Source: Fluctibacter halophilus | GTDB taxonomy: Bacteria > Pseudomonadota > Gammaproteobacteria > Enterobacterales > Alteromonadaceae | DNA length: 64,000 nt | Reading direction: 5' to 3' | Assembly (NCBI RefSeq): GCF_020687825.1 | Contig: NZ_JAJEWP010000001.1 | Span: 358,078 to 422,077, forward strand | Part shown: positions 9,989 to 19,847 of the stretch, in pieces | Layout: the number at the start of each line of letters is the position of its first letter | Position numbering within the stretch: position 1 is the stretch's first letter | The notes under the pieces: model-generated | What the model saw: only the letters and a program-made list of their open reading frames with translations | Database searches by the model: none | Told to the model about the DNA's origin: nothing | Program-made: the position numbers and the translations under genes

Positions 9989-11458
9989 ATGTTGCGGATC
10001 GCTAAAGAAGCCCTAACTTTTGACGATGTGTTGCTGGTTCCCGGCCACTCAAACGTCCTCCCTCACACAGCCAGTCTGAAGACCCGATTGACCCGTGGCG
10101 TGACCCTGAATATTCCCCTTGTATCGGCAGCGATGGACACTGTTTCCGAGGCAACCCTGGCCATTGCACTGGCCCAGGAAGGTGGGATTGGTTTTATCCA
10201 CAAGAACATGACCCCGGAAGATCAGGCCCGTCATGTGCGTATGGTAAAAAAATACGAAAGTGGTGTGGTCTCTGATCCGGTTACGGTAACCCCTGATGCC
10301 ACCATCGGTGAAGTCAATGCATTGGCTGACCAGCACGGCTTTTCCGGATTCCCTGTCGTCGACAAAGACAATAACCTGGTCGGTATCGTGACCGGTCGGG
10401 ATTTGCGTTTTGAGACCCGCTTCGATCAGCCGATTACCTCGGTAATGACCCAGAAAGACAACCTGATCACGGTTAATGAGGGTGCCGACCCGAATGAAGT
10501 GTTGGCCATGATGCATGAGCACCGGGTGGAAAAAATCCTGGTGGTCGACAATGCGTTCAAACTGAAAGGCCTGATCACGGTTAAAGATTTTAAGAAAGCA
10601 GAGAGCAAACCCAATGCGTGTAAAGATGAATTGGGACGTCTGCGTGTCGGTGCTGCAGTAGGCGTTGGCCCGGGTACTGAAGAGCGTATTGCTCTGTTGG
10701 TTGAAGCCGGTGTGGATGTGTTACTGATTGACACCAGCCATGGTCATTCGGAAGGCGTTATCCAACGGGTAAGAACCACCCGCGAAGCCTATCCTGAACT
10801 TCAGATCATCGCTGGTAATGTGGCGACTGCTGAAGGTGCCCTGGCGCTGGCCGATGCGGGCGTGGATGCGGTCAAGGTCGGTATTGGCCCTGGTTCAATC
10901 TGTACCACCCGTATCGTTACCGGGTGTGGCGTACCACAGATAACCGCCATCGCGGATGCCGTAGATGCCCTTGCCAGCCGCGACATTCCTGTGATTGCAG
11001 ACGGTGGTATCCGTTTCTCCGGTGACATCGCAAAAGCCCTGGTAGCAGGCGCAAGTTCGGTGATGGTGGGCAGCATGCTGGCCGGTACTGAAGAAGCCCC
11101 AGGTGAAGTGGAGCTGTATCAGGGACGCTACTATAAGTCGTATCGTGGTATGGGCTCTCTGGGTGCCATGAACCAAAGCCATGGTTCATCAGACCGGTAT
11201 TTCCAGGACAGCAAAAACGCCGAAAAACTGGTACCTGAGGGTATCGAAGGCCGCGTTGCTTACAAAGGTCCTATCGCAACCATTATCCATCAGCAGATGG
11301 GGGGATTACGGTCTGCCATGGGCTTGACCGGTTGTGCCACCATCGAAGAACTGCGCACCAAGCCGCAATTCGTCAAAGTGACAGCGGCTGGCATGGGCGA
11401 GTCCCATGTTCATGACGTGAGCATTACCAAAGAAGCCCCCAACTACCGGATGGGCTAA
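9989..11458 (+). CDS. guaB: Inosine-5'-monophosphate dehydrogenase
   Basis: Catalyses IMP to XMP with NAD+, the committed step of GMP synthesis. The TIM-barrel enzyme contains two CBS domains inserted after about residue 95 ([25 protein letters not shown]). The catalytic Cys loop [13 protein letters not shown], the phosphate-binding segment ([14 protein letters not shown]) and the flap ([10 protein letters not shown]) are visible. The 489-residue length is normal. It is followed by guaA after 69 bp, the conserved guaBA operon. Confidence 0.98.
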   Translation: MLRIAKEALTFDDVLLVPGHSNVLPHTASLKTRLTRGVTLNIPLVSAAMDTVSEATLAIALAQEGGIGFIHKNMTPEDQARHVRMVKKYESGVVSDPVTVTPDATIGEVNALADQHGFSGFPVVDKDNNLVGIVTGRDLRFETRFDQPITSVMTQKDNLITVNEGADPNEVLAMMHEHRVEKILVVDNAFKLKGLITVKDFKKAESKPNACKDELGRLRVGAAVGVGPGTEERIALLVEAGVDVLLIDTSHGHSEGVIQRVRTTREAYPELQIIAGNVATAEGALALADAGVDAVKVGIGPGSICTTRIVTGCGVPQITAIADAVDALASRDIPVIADGGIRFSGDIAKALVAGASSVMVGSMLAGTEEAPGEVELYQGRYYKSYRGMGSLGAMNQSHGSSDRYFQDSKNAEKLVPEGIEGRVAYKGPIATIIHQQMGGLRSAMGLTGCATIEELRTKPQFVKVTAAGMGESHVHDVSITKEAPNYRMG

Positions 11459-11527
11459 GTTAGACAGCATTACACCGCGGGTCAGTTTTCTGGCCCGCAC
11501 TTTTTTATCCTTCATGCGGAAACACAG

Positions 11528-13105
11528 ATGACCACAAATATCCATGACCAGCGCATACTGATCCTCGATTTCGGTTCCCAGTACACTCAGTTGATTGCCC
11601 GTCGCGTGCGGGAAATCGGTGTGTATTGTGAGCTGTGGGCGTGGGATGTCAGTGAAGAGCAGATCAAGGCATTCAACCCGCAAGGGATCATATTGTCCGG
11701 CGGGCCTGAGTCCGTTACCGAAGCCGGTTCACCCCGAGCGCCGGAGTATGTTTTCAATGCCGGCGTACCGGTGTTGGGCGTATGCTACGGCATGCAAACC
11801 ATGGCTGAGCAATTGGGTGGTTCGGTGCAGGGCTCCGATATTCGCGAATTTGGCTATGCCAAGGTTGACGTGATTGAACCCAGTCCTTTGTTCGCCGCGA
11901 TTGAAGATCACATCAGCGACAGCGGCAATGCCCAGCTTGACGTGTGGATGAGCCATGGCGATAAAGTGTCTGCCATTCCACCGGGCTTCAAAACCCTGGC
12001 CACCACCGACAGTTGCCCGTTTGCGGCGATGATGCATGAGGAAAAGCGCTTCTACGGCGTGCAATTCCACCCTGAAGTGACCCACACCCGTCAGGGGCTG
12101 CGGATCCTGACCCAATTCGTGATGGACATCTGTGGTTGTGAAAAATTGTGGACCCCGGCCAGCATCATTGAAGACGCCGTTGAGCGTATCAAGGAGCAGG
12201 TGGGCGACGATGAAGTGATCCTCGGCCTGTCCGGCGGGGTGGACTCGTCAGTCACCGCGATGCTGTTGCACCGCGCTATCGGCGCGCAACTGACCTGTGT
12301 GTTTGTCGACAACGGCCTGTTGCGCCTTAACGAAGGGCAACAGGTGATGGACATGTTCGGCAATCACTTTGGCCTCAACATCGTTAAAGTGGATGCTGAA
12401 GACCGTTTCCTCAATGCTCTCAGCGGCGAAATGGATCCGGAAGCCAAGCGTAAAATCATCGGTCACGAATTTGTTGAGGTGTTTGATGAGCAGGCCGCCA
12501 AGCTGAAAAATGCCAAGTGGCTGGCCCAAGGCACGATTTATCCGGACGTGATTGAGTCTGCCGGCTCCAAAACCGGTAAGGCCCACGTGATCAAATCTCA
12601 CCACAACGTCGGTGGATTGCCGGAAGACATGGAACTGGGTCTGGTCGAGCCGCTGCGTGAATTGTTTAAAGATGAAGTGCGTAAGATTGGTCTCGAACTG
12701 GGTCTGCCGTATGACATGCTGTATCGCCATCCGTTCCCGGGTCCGGGTCTGGGTGTGCGTGTACTGGGCGAGGTGAAAAAAGAGTACTGCGATCTGCTGC
12801 GCCGTGCCGACGCCATTTTCATCGAAGAACTGCACGCAGCCGATCTGTACCACAAAGTCAGCCAGGCATTTACCGTGTTCCTGCCGGTGCGCTCTGTTGG
12901 TGTGATGGGCGATGCCCGGAAGTACGATTGGGTGGTATCGTTGCGCGCGGTTGAAACCATCGATTTTATGACCGCCCATTGGGCACACCTGCCGTACGAC
13001 TTTCTGGGGCGGGTGTCGAACCGTATCATTAATGAAGTCGACGGTATTTCACGGGTGGTGTATGACGTGTCGGGCAAACCCCCGGCCACCATTGAGTGGG
13101 AATAA
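11528..13105 (+). CDS. guaA: GMP synthase (glutamine-hydrolysing)
   Basis: Converts XMP to GMP using ATP and glutamine. It has an N-terminal class I glutamine amidotransferase domain with catalytic Cys in GVCYGMQ and the His-x-Glu in FHPEVTH. The ATP-pyrophosphatase domain follows with P-loop LSGGVDSSV, and the C-terminal dimerisation domain ends in the conserved KPPATIEWE. At 525 residues it is full length. It is the second gene of guaBA and is followed by an intrinsic terminator at 13176. Confidence 0.98.
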   Translation: MTTNIHDQRILILDFGSQYTQLIARRVREIGVYCELWAWDVSEEQIKAFNPQGIILSGGPESVTEAGSPRAPEYVFNAGVPVLGVCYGMQTMAEQLGGSVQGSDIREFGYAKVDVIEPSPLFAAIEDHISDSGNAQLDVWMSHGDKVSAIPPGFKTLATTDSCPFAAMMHEEKRFYGVQFHPEVTHTRQGLRILTQFVMDICGCEKLWTPASIIEDAVERIKEQVGDDEVILGLSGGVDSSVTAMLLHRAIGAQLTCVFVDNGLLRLNEGQQVMDMFGNHFGLNIVKVDAEDRFLNALSGEMDPEAKRKIIGHEFVEVFDEQAAKLKNAKWLAQGTIYPDVIESAGSKTGKAHVIKSHHNVGGLPEDMELGLVEPLRELFKDEVRKIGLELGLPYDMLYRHPFPGPGLGVRVLGEVKKEYCDLLRRADAIFIEELHAADLYHKVSQAFTVFLPVRSVGVMGDARKYDWVVSLRAVETIDFMTAHWAHLPYDFLGRVSNRIINEVDGISRVVYDVSGKPPATIEWE

Positions 13106-13175
13106 ACGTAAGGGTCGTAACTCATTGCAATACAACATTTTTGTGATGCAATATTGCGCGACTCTCAAACCAAAC

Positions 13176-13205
13176 AAAAGCCTTGCTCAGCAAGGCTTTT
13201 GTTTT
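13176..13205 (+). terminator. Intrinsic terminator after guaA
   Basis: Stem AAAAGCCTTGC / GCAAGGCTTTT with a TCA loop, followed by GTTTTT. It lies 70 bases after the guaA stop and in a position to stop the convergent minus-strand operon as well. Confidence 0.85.
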
Positions 13206-13256
13206 TCATGAACATGACAGGTTAAGTGCATACGGCTCGACATCAAAGGCTGTTAT

Positions 13257-13961
13257 CTACAGGCTAAGCAGCATCTTTAATCGGGCAGACTGATTTCTGG
13301 AAACATCTAGTTCCATGCCATCCTGCATGACGAGTCGGTAGTTTCCGTTGACCCAAAGTGATATGTCTGCAACGTAATGAAGATTTACAATATGTTGGCG
13401 GCTTATTCTGAAGAATTGCTGCGGATGAAGTCGCTTTTCGATGCTACCGAGTGATTTAGGAATGAGTGGCTTATTGTCTTTGAAGTAGACTCTTGAATAG
13501 TTGCCGCAGCTTTCGAATAGTGCAATATCCTGTAAGCTTGCCAACCAGCAACGCTCGCCATCTTTGAGGAAAATTTTACTGTCTGAATTTAGCCTATCGT
13601 CCTTCTCGGTGTCTGGCTGTGTATTGATTTTTTTGATGGCTTGTTCAAGACGAGCGGCATTGATGGGTTTAAGTAAGTAATCTAATGCATTGTATTCGAA
13701 GGACTTTATGGCGTATTGGTCGTATGCTGTGGTAAAGATTACGTGGGGAAGGTGTTCCAGTGTTTCCAGCACCCAGAAGCCATCCTGTCCGGGCAACTGT
13801 ATGTCTAAAAACAAAACATCAGGCCGGTGAGTTTCGACCAGTTTGACCGCTTGTTCTGCGTTTTCCGCTTCAGCCACAACAGCTATGTCGGCATAGGGAG
13901 CCAGCAGTGCTTTGAGTTCTGAACGGGCCAGACGAGAATCTTCGACGATGACTACTCGCAT
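13257..13961 (-). CDS. LytTR-family response regulator
   Basis: Response regulator with an N-terminal receiver domain (phospho-acceptor in DVLFLDIQLPGQDG, conserved Lys in LLKPINAARL) and a C-terminal LytTR DNA-binding domain (CWLASLQDIALFESCGNYS..., FFRISRQHIVNL). LytTR regulators bind direct repeats and often control surface or secreted functions. Its ATG overlaps the end of the sensor kinase gene by 10 bp, so it is the last gene of a three-gene minus-strand operon (hydrolase, kinase, regulator). Confidence 0.93.
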   Translation of the reverse strand: MRVVIVEDSRLARSELKALLAPYADIAVVAEAENAEQAVKLVETHRPDVLFLDIQLPGQDGFWVLETLEHLPHVIFTTAYDQYAIKSFEYNALDYLLKPINAARLEQAIKKINTQPDTEKDDRLNSDSKIFLKDGERCWLASLQDIALFESCGNYSRVYFKDNKPLIPKSLGSIEKRLHPQQFFRISRQHIVNLHYVADISLWVNGNYRLVMQDGMELDVSRNQSARLKMLLSL

Positions 13962-15034
13962 GTTTCATACTCCACTGGCAACCACACTCGGGCTTCAATC
14001 AAATCTTGCTGTTGCTGAAGTGAAAAGCTCGCGTGGGTCGCATACATCAATAACAATCTTTCGGTGATATTCAACAGGCCTGTGCCGGTACTATTGGGAT
14101 TGTCGGTTATGTGTTGTTTAGTGTCTAACTTGCCCGGATTGGTCACCAATATTTCAAGTCGTTTTTTTGAAATTTTTGTTGTAATCACCAATTCACCGCC
14201 GCCAGGCTCATTAGCAATACCGTGTTTTATGGCGTTTTCCACCAGTAACTGCAACAACATTACCGGGATCAGGCAAGGCTCACTTTGCGGGTCAATTTGC
14301 ATGCTGACGATCAGCCTGTTCTCATAATGCAGCTTCGCTAAGGCGATAAATTCATTGACCAGGAGCAACTCTTTGCGGAGCGGAATTTTGTCCTTGTGAG
14401 TGCCGGACAATGAGTGGCGTAACACTTCAGCCAGGCTGCTTATTGCAGCTCTGGCTGCAGTGACATCTTCCAGCATTAAGCCTCTGATATTATTCAGGCA
14501 ATTGAACATGAAATGAGGGTTTATCTGGCCCTTTAAAGCATTCAGTTCAGCTTCTTTTAGACTGGCACTTAACCTGAGTACTTCGACGTCACTCTTATTG
14601 GCGCGGTGCAGGTATTTTATGGCGTAGTACAACAATGTCCAAATCAACAAGATAGGTAGCAACTGGAAATAATTGGTGAGGATATGATCTACATTGTGGG
14701 CCACTGATAATTTGGTTTTACCGGACAAAAGCAGCCGGTCTAACAAGGCGAAAGTCAGATAAATCGCCTGCACAAAACATATGGCTGACACAATGCAAAC
14801 ACCCGTGCAACTCAGAGTCAGTGTCCAGGGGGATAGGGACCTGAATCGGGTACTTGTGTAGATTTTTCTCATGACCAAGGTGATTGCCAGCCCAAAGAGG
14901 GCGAAAAGCATCGCCAACGGGATGCCTTTCGTCATTGGATAATTCTGAATCCAGAACGATACCATCTGGGCAATAGCAAACAGGCTCCATCCTGTAATTT
15001 GTAATGACCAAAAGGTGCTCATTCGAGATGTCAT
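13952..15034 (-). CDS. LytS/YehU-type membrane sensor histidine kinase
   Basis: A 360-residue protein with four predicted membrane segments in its first 150 residues and a cytoplasmic His_kinase domain of the LytS type. The phosphoacceptor box INPHFMFNCLNNIRGLM and the ATP-binding N-box LLVENAIKHGI are visible. It pairs with the LytTR regulator that overlaps its 3' end. Its start codon overlaps the stop of the upstream serine hydrolase gene (ATGA), indicating translational coupling. The N-terminal region matches no sensor domain that I recognise. Confidence 0.9.
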   Translation of the reverse strand: MTSRMSTFWSLQITGWSLFAIAQMVSFWIQNYPMTKGIPLAMLFALFGLAITLVMRKIYTSTRFRSLSPWTLTLSCTGVCIVSAICFVQAIYLTFALLDRLLLSGKTKLSVAHNVDHILTNYFQLLPILLIWTLLYYAIKYLHRANKSDVEVLRLSASLKEAELNALKGQINPHFMFNCLNNIRGLMLEDVTAARAAISSLAEVLRHSLSGTHKDKIPLRKELLLVNEFIALAKLHYENRLIVSMQIDPQSEPCLIPVMLLQLLVENAIKHGIANEPGGGELVITTKISKKRLEILVTNPGKLDTKQHITDNPNSTGTGLLNITERLLLMYATHASFSLQQQQDLIEARVWLPVEYETCE

Positions 15035-16638
15035 CTTAATGGGGCCGATTCATCTTTTTCGATACAGAGTAATATACAGAAATAATCGAAAAACGTGTTG
15101 TTTTGTGCAGCGATAAAGCGGATTGGTTTTGGATAGTCAAAAGGCAACAGCACCGATTTGATTCGCTGCCCATCATCCACTTCAAACGTCAGCGTTTCTC
15201 CTTCAAAGAAGCCAAAGCGATAGGTATTTTTACTCACAAAGGTATGATCATGTTGATGAATAAACTGCTCCTGAACGCTGCCGTAACTGACAGTTAGCAC
15301 ATCATCTTGTGCGGCAATGCTCACTTCTCCATAGCCATCATGAAAATAACTGCCGGCATAATCGGTCAGTGGCATCAGCAATGTCTCGTTGTTTTGCTCG
15401 TCAGCCTTGGTTTGCATCTCACTGTTGTGGATATTTTGTGCTTGTTGTTGTGGCTCCGGGGGTTCCAGATAATTGCTGGGGGCGTTGCCTAGTATGATGT
15501 CTGACACTTCCAGGGCAATCAGGTGTGGCAGCATGGTCGCGTTTTTATTCGACAATACGACGATCCCTACACCGTCATCAGGATAGGTAAATACAGCCGC
15601 ACTAAAACCATCGATGTTGCCGCCGTGTTGGACTTGATAGTGCCCTTGGTAATGACTGATAAACCAACCCAAACCATAGCTCATTGGTGAACGATGCGCG
15701 CCTGCTATATAACCTCTGACCGGCGTATGTGGGGATTGTATTTGTGCCAGTGTCGTCGGCGCGATCATTGGTTCACCGTGATAAGTGCCTTGGTTTAAAA
15801 GCAGTGACAGCCATTGAGTCATGTCATTTACACTGGAGTTAATTGCGCCAGCCGGTCTCATTACACCGTTCATATTGCCACTGTAGGGTAGGCGTGATAA
15901 CTCGCCGTCCTTTTCAATATAGGGTTTTGCGTGAGCAGCTGATTTTTGCATTTGCTGATAACTGGTTGTGGTGTTATTCATGCTCAGCTTAGAAAGTATG
16001 CGTTTTTCTATCAGTGTATCCCAGCTTTCACCAGACGCTTTTTCTGCCAGGTGGCCGGCAAGTGCGTACATCAAATTATTGTAGATAAACCCCTGGCGCA
16101 GGGATTGTTGTGACTCCAAATGCGCAAATGCGGCAAGCAGTTCATCAATGGTCAAGGATTCATTGGCCAGCCAAATCAGTTCGTGACGCGCCAAACCGGT
16201 GCGGTGACTCAGAATATCGATTAGGGTTGCTGTGTCCCTAATCTGGGGATTTTGGAAAGTTAGTTCAGGAAGGTATTGCTTGATTGGCGTTTGCCAATCA
16301 AGCTTGCCTTCGTCGACCAGTGTTCCCAACACGAAGCTGGTAAAAGCTTTGGTCGAAGATCCTATAGAAAATTGTGTATCTGGAGTGACCGGTGTGCCTT
16401 TTTTTAAATCGCTGACACCATAGCCTTTCGCTTTAACCACCTTCCCATTTGCAACGACGGCGAGCGCTAAACCGGGGACATTGAAATCCTGCATGGATTT
16501 CTCAATTTTTGTATCTAGCGCTGTCAATTTATCGTTATAGACTGACTCAATAGGGTGTCCTTGGGCTATCGCCTGAGACGTGACTAGAAAAACTAACCCA
16601 AAGATGCTGCTGGTGACACTCAAATTAACCTTTTTCAT
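15031..16638 (-). CDS. Secreted class C beta-lactamase-like serine hydrolase
   Basis: Beta-lactamase/transpeptidase-like serine hydrolase exported by an N-terminal signal peptide (MKKVNLSVTSSIFGLVFLVTSQAIA). The catalytic SxxK is in SIGSSTKAF (about residue 95), the YxN motif in FIYNNLMYA and the third motif in QHGGNIDGF, consistent with the EstB/PBP4*/AmpC-like superfamily. A C-terminal beta-rich domain (about residues 410-535) resembles the DUF3471-type lipocalin-like extension of such hydrolases. ATG 16638 is preceded by GAGGG. It is the first gene of an operon with a LytS/LytTR pair, which suggests it is either regulated by or part of a signalling circuit around an extracellular ester or amide. 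Confidence 0.88.
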   Translation of the reverse strand: MKKVNLSVTSSIFGLVFLVTSQAIAQGHPIESVYNDKLTALDTKIEKSMQDFNVPGLALAVVANGKVVKAKGYGVSDLKKGTPVTPDTQFSIGSSTKAFTSFVLGTLVDEGKLDWQTPIKQYLPELTFQNPQIRDTATLIDILSHRTGLARHELIWLANESLTIDELLAAFAHLESQQSLRQGFIYNNLMYALAGHLAEKASGESWDTLIEKRILSKLSMNNTTTSYQQMQKSAAHAKPYIEKDGELSRLPYSGNMNGVMRPAGAINSSVNDMTQWLSLLLNQGTYHGEPMIAPTTLAQIQSPHTPVRGYIAGAHRSPMSYGLGWFISHYQGHYQVQHGGNIDGFSAAVFTYPDDGVGIVVLSNKNATMLPHLIALEVSDIILGNAPSNYLEPPEPQQQAQNIHNSEMQTKADEQNNETLLMPLTDYAGSYFHDGYGEVSIAAQDDVLTVSYGSVQEQFIHQHDHTFVSKNTYRFGFFEGETLTFEVDDGQRIKSVLLPFDYPKPIRFIAAQNNTFFDYFCILLCIEKDESAPLR

Positions 16639-16940
16639 AAATAAACCCTCAAACAATTTCGCCGCTATTTTTACGCAACGAAAACCGCGATAGGGGGAAT
16701 TTATGACGAATGGTATGAATCCTGTTTAGGCGGCAGAATACACGGATGAATGGGACACACGGCAACGCGTGACGAAGAAAAAGCCATTTCCCCAAACCCT
16801 GTGTTTGGGCTTTCGGATCTGTGATGAGATTGTCAGGAAAGATAGAAACGCCTCACCTGTTATCAACAACGTCATTTTAATGGCTTCTCCACAGTGGGGC
16901 GAGTAATGGGGTGTTAATTCGGGGGATTGAGGCGGCGACT
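16639..16940. other. Non-coding stretch upstream of the hydrolase operon
   Basis: About 300 bases without a convincing gene. It must contain the promoter of the minus-strand hydrolase-kinase-regulator operon, but I could not pick a clear -35/-10 pair. A short direct repeat TATGACGAA / TATGAATCC occurs near 16700-16725. Nothing else was recognised. Confidence 0.5.
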
Positions 16941-16970
16941 AAAAAAGGCGCCGTACGGCGCCTTTTTTTT
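16941..16970. terminator. Bidirectional intrinsic terminator
   Basis: Perfect palindromic stem AAAAAAGGCGCC / GGCGCCTTTTTT with loop GTAC, followed by further Ts. It lies 11 bases after the stop of the PspB-like gene on the minus strand. Confidence 0.9.
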
Positions 16971-16980
16971 GATTTCGTGA

Positions 16981-17220
16981 TTAAGCAGCACTGTCTCGCT
17001 TGAGGTTTTCAAACTCGCGCTTCAGATCGTATTTTTCGTCAGTAACGATTTTTTCCAACGTGGCAATGCGCTCTTTGCACTGCAGTACTTCCTGCTGCAG
17101 CGCAGCAATGTCCTGATCATCTTTCTTATTGCGCTTCTTGCCTTTGGGTCCGTTGATCAACTCAACAACAGCCCAACAAATGATGGCAACAATGGCGACT
17201 GAAAAAGGCCCGATAGTCAT
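16981..17220 (-). CDS. Small PspB-like membrane protein
   Basis: A 79-residue protein with one N-terminal transmembrane helix (FSVAIVAIICWAVVELI), a basic stop-transfer segment (KGKKRNKK) and a C-terminal coiled coil ending RIATLEKIVTDEKYDLKREFE. Size, layout and the helical ERIxxLExIxxDE pattern resemble phage-shock protein B, an inner-membrane regulator of the PspF/PspA response, but no pspA or pspC is nearby, so the assignment is to a PspB-like family only. ATG 17220 is preceded by GTGAGGGAATC; an in-frame upstream Met at 17271 would spoil the membrane topology. A strong terminator follows. Confidence 0.7.
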   Translation of the reverse strand: MTIGPFSVAIVAIICWAVVELINGPKGKKRNKKDDQDIAALQQEVLQCKERIATLEKIVTDEKYDLKREFENLKRDSAA

Positions 17221-17296
17221 GATTCCCTCACTGTGTGGTTCGTATTCAAAGTCTATGTGACAACAGAACACAAAGCAATTTTGTTTCCATGTTTAA

Positions 17297-18072
<776 letters not shown>

Positions 18073-18227
18073 GTGATGTCTCCTTTTGTTAATAACAATC
18101 CTCCTGAACCATTTAGAGCACTGACGCGCAGATTAAGTTCAAAGAAGCACGTTTTTTGCGGATACTAAACCGCACATATGACAATTCTATGACATAGGTA
18201 GTGTCGGTCAGGCCAATTTCAAGGGGG

Positions 18228-19664
18228 CTAATCCGTTTGCTGGGTGTTATCCGAGGGCGGCGTGAGCTCGTCGAGCAGGGCAGGATCTTGCGAATCTAAC
18301 CAGACCAGCGTGTCATAATAACGCCGAATGTTGTCCACATAAATGACTGCTTCGTCACCCCGGGCATAGCCATAGCGGGTGGTTTTATAGAAGCGCTTCT
18401 GGCGCAGTTGGGGTAAACGTTTTTTGACGTCAACCCACAGGTCTGGGTTGCCACCCTGGCGCTCTGTCAGCACCCGGGCATCTTCGAGGTGTCCCAGGCC
18501 GACGTTGTACGCGGCCATCGCGAACCAGGTGCGATCCGGTTCTGGGATACGGGCCGGGATGCGGGTCAGTAACTGGCGGAAATAGTTGGCGCCGCCCTGT
18601 ATGCTTTGCTCTGCATCCAAACGGGAACGGATCCCCATGTCTCTGGCGGTCGCCAATGTGAGCATCATCATGCCTCGAACACCGGTAGGCGATTTGGCCC
18701 GGGGATCCCAGTGGCTTTCCTGATAGCTCATGGCCGCCAGCAGTCGCCAGTCGAGGTCACCGGCATATTGTACAAACAGGTTTTTATAGGTCGGTAGCGT
18801 GGTCTGAGCGGCTTTGATGAACGCCCGTGTATCGACATAATTGAACTGGCGCACATGGCCAAAATACTTGTCTTCCAGTGCTGCCAGCCGACCGTCATTC
18901 TGGATCAGACCAAAATACTCAATCAATGCTGCCAACAATGCATCGTCGCGCTTTTTGTTCAGCGCCCAGGCGATGCCCTGAGCCTCATGCACGGTAAACC
19001 CGATACTCAGATCCGGATGGCGTCGACGCAACACCGCCAGAATATTGGAGTCCGCAATGGTGTAATCAAGTTCGCCATCCACCACCAGTTGCAGCAATTC
19101 TTCGGCATCTTTTTCATCGGTTTCCTGCCAGTTCATGGTCGCGCCTGCGTCTCTGAGTGTGCGCAAGGTTTCGGCATGGCTGCTGCCTGCCACGACGCTC
19201 AATGAACCGGTCAGATCGTCGGTACTGCGGGGCCGTTCATTGCCTTGTTTGAAAACCAGCTTCTGGCTGACGGCCTGATAGGCAGGGCCAAAATTAAACT
19301 GGCTCTGGCGCTGTTCGGTGGCAGTAATGCCGGCGGCAATGAGGTCGAGGTGGTTGCGTTCAAGCTGGGGGAACAAATCAGACAGGTTGTAAAACGGCAT
19401 CACTTCCAACCGCACACCCAGATATTCGGCAAACCCGGCCGCCAGTTCATATTCGAACCCTTCAGGGCCGGAGGCACCGTTGTAATAGGTGGTCAATCCG
19501 TAGTTTGTGCCGACCCGCAAGACGCCCGCATCCAGCACGTCCTGTAGACTGTTTGAGCGCTGCGGGCCTTCACAGGCGCACACAGACAATCCCAGCAATA
19601 TAGCGGCTATCCAACGGAACGGTTTGATCACACCAGCATCTACGGTTAAACAACAAACCCGCAT
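18228..19664 (-). CDS. mltF: Membrane-bound lytic murein transglycosylase F
   Basis: Cleaves the glycan strand of peptidoglycan between MurNAc and GlcNAc, forming 1,6-anhydro-MurNAc. A lipoprotein-type signal (ILLGLSVCAC) is followed by a periplasmic solute-binding-like domain (about residues 40-270, starting LRVGTNYGLTTYYNG) and a C-terminal SLT domain with catalytic Glu in AMSYQESHWDP and downstream GVRGMMMLT and AAYNVGLGHL. The start is uncertain: ATG 19664 was chosen, GTG 19631 is possible, and the frame extends to 19754. The gene is divergent from purL and shares its promoter region, as in E. coli. Confidence 0.93.
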   Translation of the reverse strand: MRVCCLTVDAGVIKPFRWIAAILLGLSVCACEGPQRSNSLQDVLDAGVLRVGTNYGLTTYYNGASGPEGFEYELAAGFAEYLGVRLEVMPFYNLSDLFPQLERNHLDLIAAGITATEQRQSQFNFGPAYQAVSQKLVFKQGNERPRSTDDLTGSLSVVAGSSHAETLRTLRDAGATMNWQETDEKDAEELLQLVVDGELDYTIADSNILAVLRRRHPDLSIGFTVHEAQGIAWALNKKRDDALLAALIEYFGLIQNDGRLAALEDKYFGHVRQFNYVDTRAFIKAAQTTLPTYKNLFVQYAGDLDWRLLAAMSYQESHWDPRAKSPTGVRGMMMLTLATARDMGIRSRLDAEQSIQGGANYFRQLLTRIPARIPEPDRTWFAMAAYNVGLGHLEDARVLTERQGGNPDLWVDVKKRLPQLRQKRFYKTTRYGYARGDEAVIYVDNIRRYYDTLVWLDSQDPALLDELTPPSDNTQQTD

Positions 19665-19747
19665 TGTGAACAAAAAGCGCCCCGACTTCCAGTCCTGATT
19701 AGTGGCCCGACCCCGTAAGAAAAGTTGTTTTTTCGCCCACCTTCGGC

Positions 19748-19776
19748 TTATCAACGGGCTGATTTTCCTCTATAAT
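19748..19776 (+). promoter_or_regulatory. Predicted sigma-70 promoter of purL
   Basis: TTATCA (19748-19753) and a perfect TATAAT (19771-19776) separated by 17 bp, about 70 bases upstream of the purL start. No PurR box (ACGCAAACGTTTGCGT-like) was seen. Confidence 0.65.
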
Positions 19777-19847
19777 CCGCGCCTTCAAACTTCCCGAAAC
19801 CGTGTGCCTTCCGGTCAGTCCGTCGGAAGTCACAACAACCAGTGGTG

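Noticed and set aside
12248-12988. 246-codon minus-strand frame inside guaA
   Set aside because: Shadow of guaA codon usage; the plus-strand protein is unambiguous.
13119-13155. CATTGCAATAC...GATGCAATATTGC near guaA resembling the GntR operator
   Set aside because: It lacks the ATTGTATRCAAT core and lies between convergent genes.
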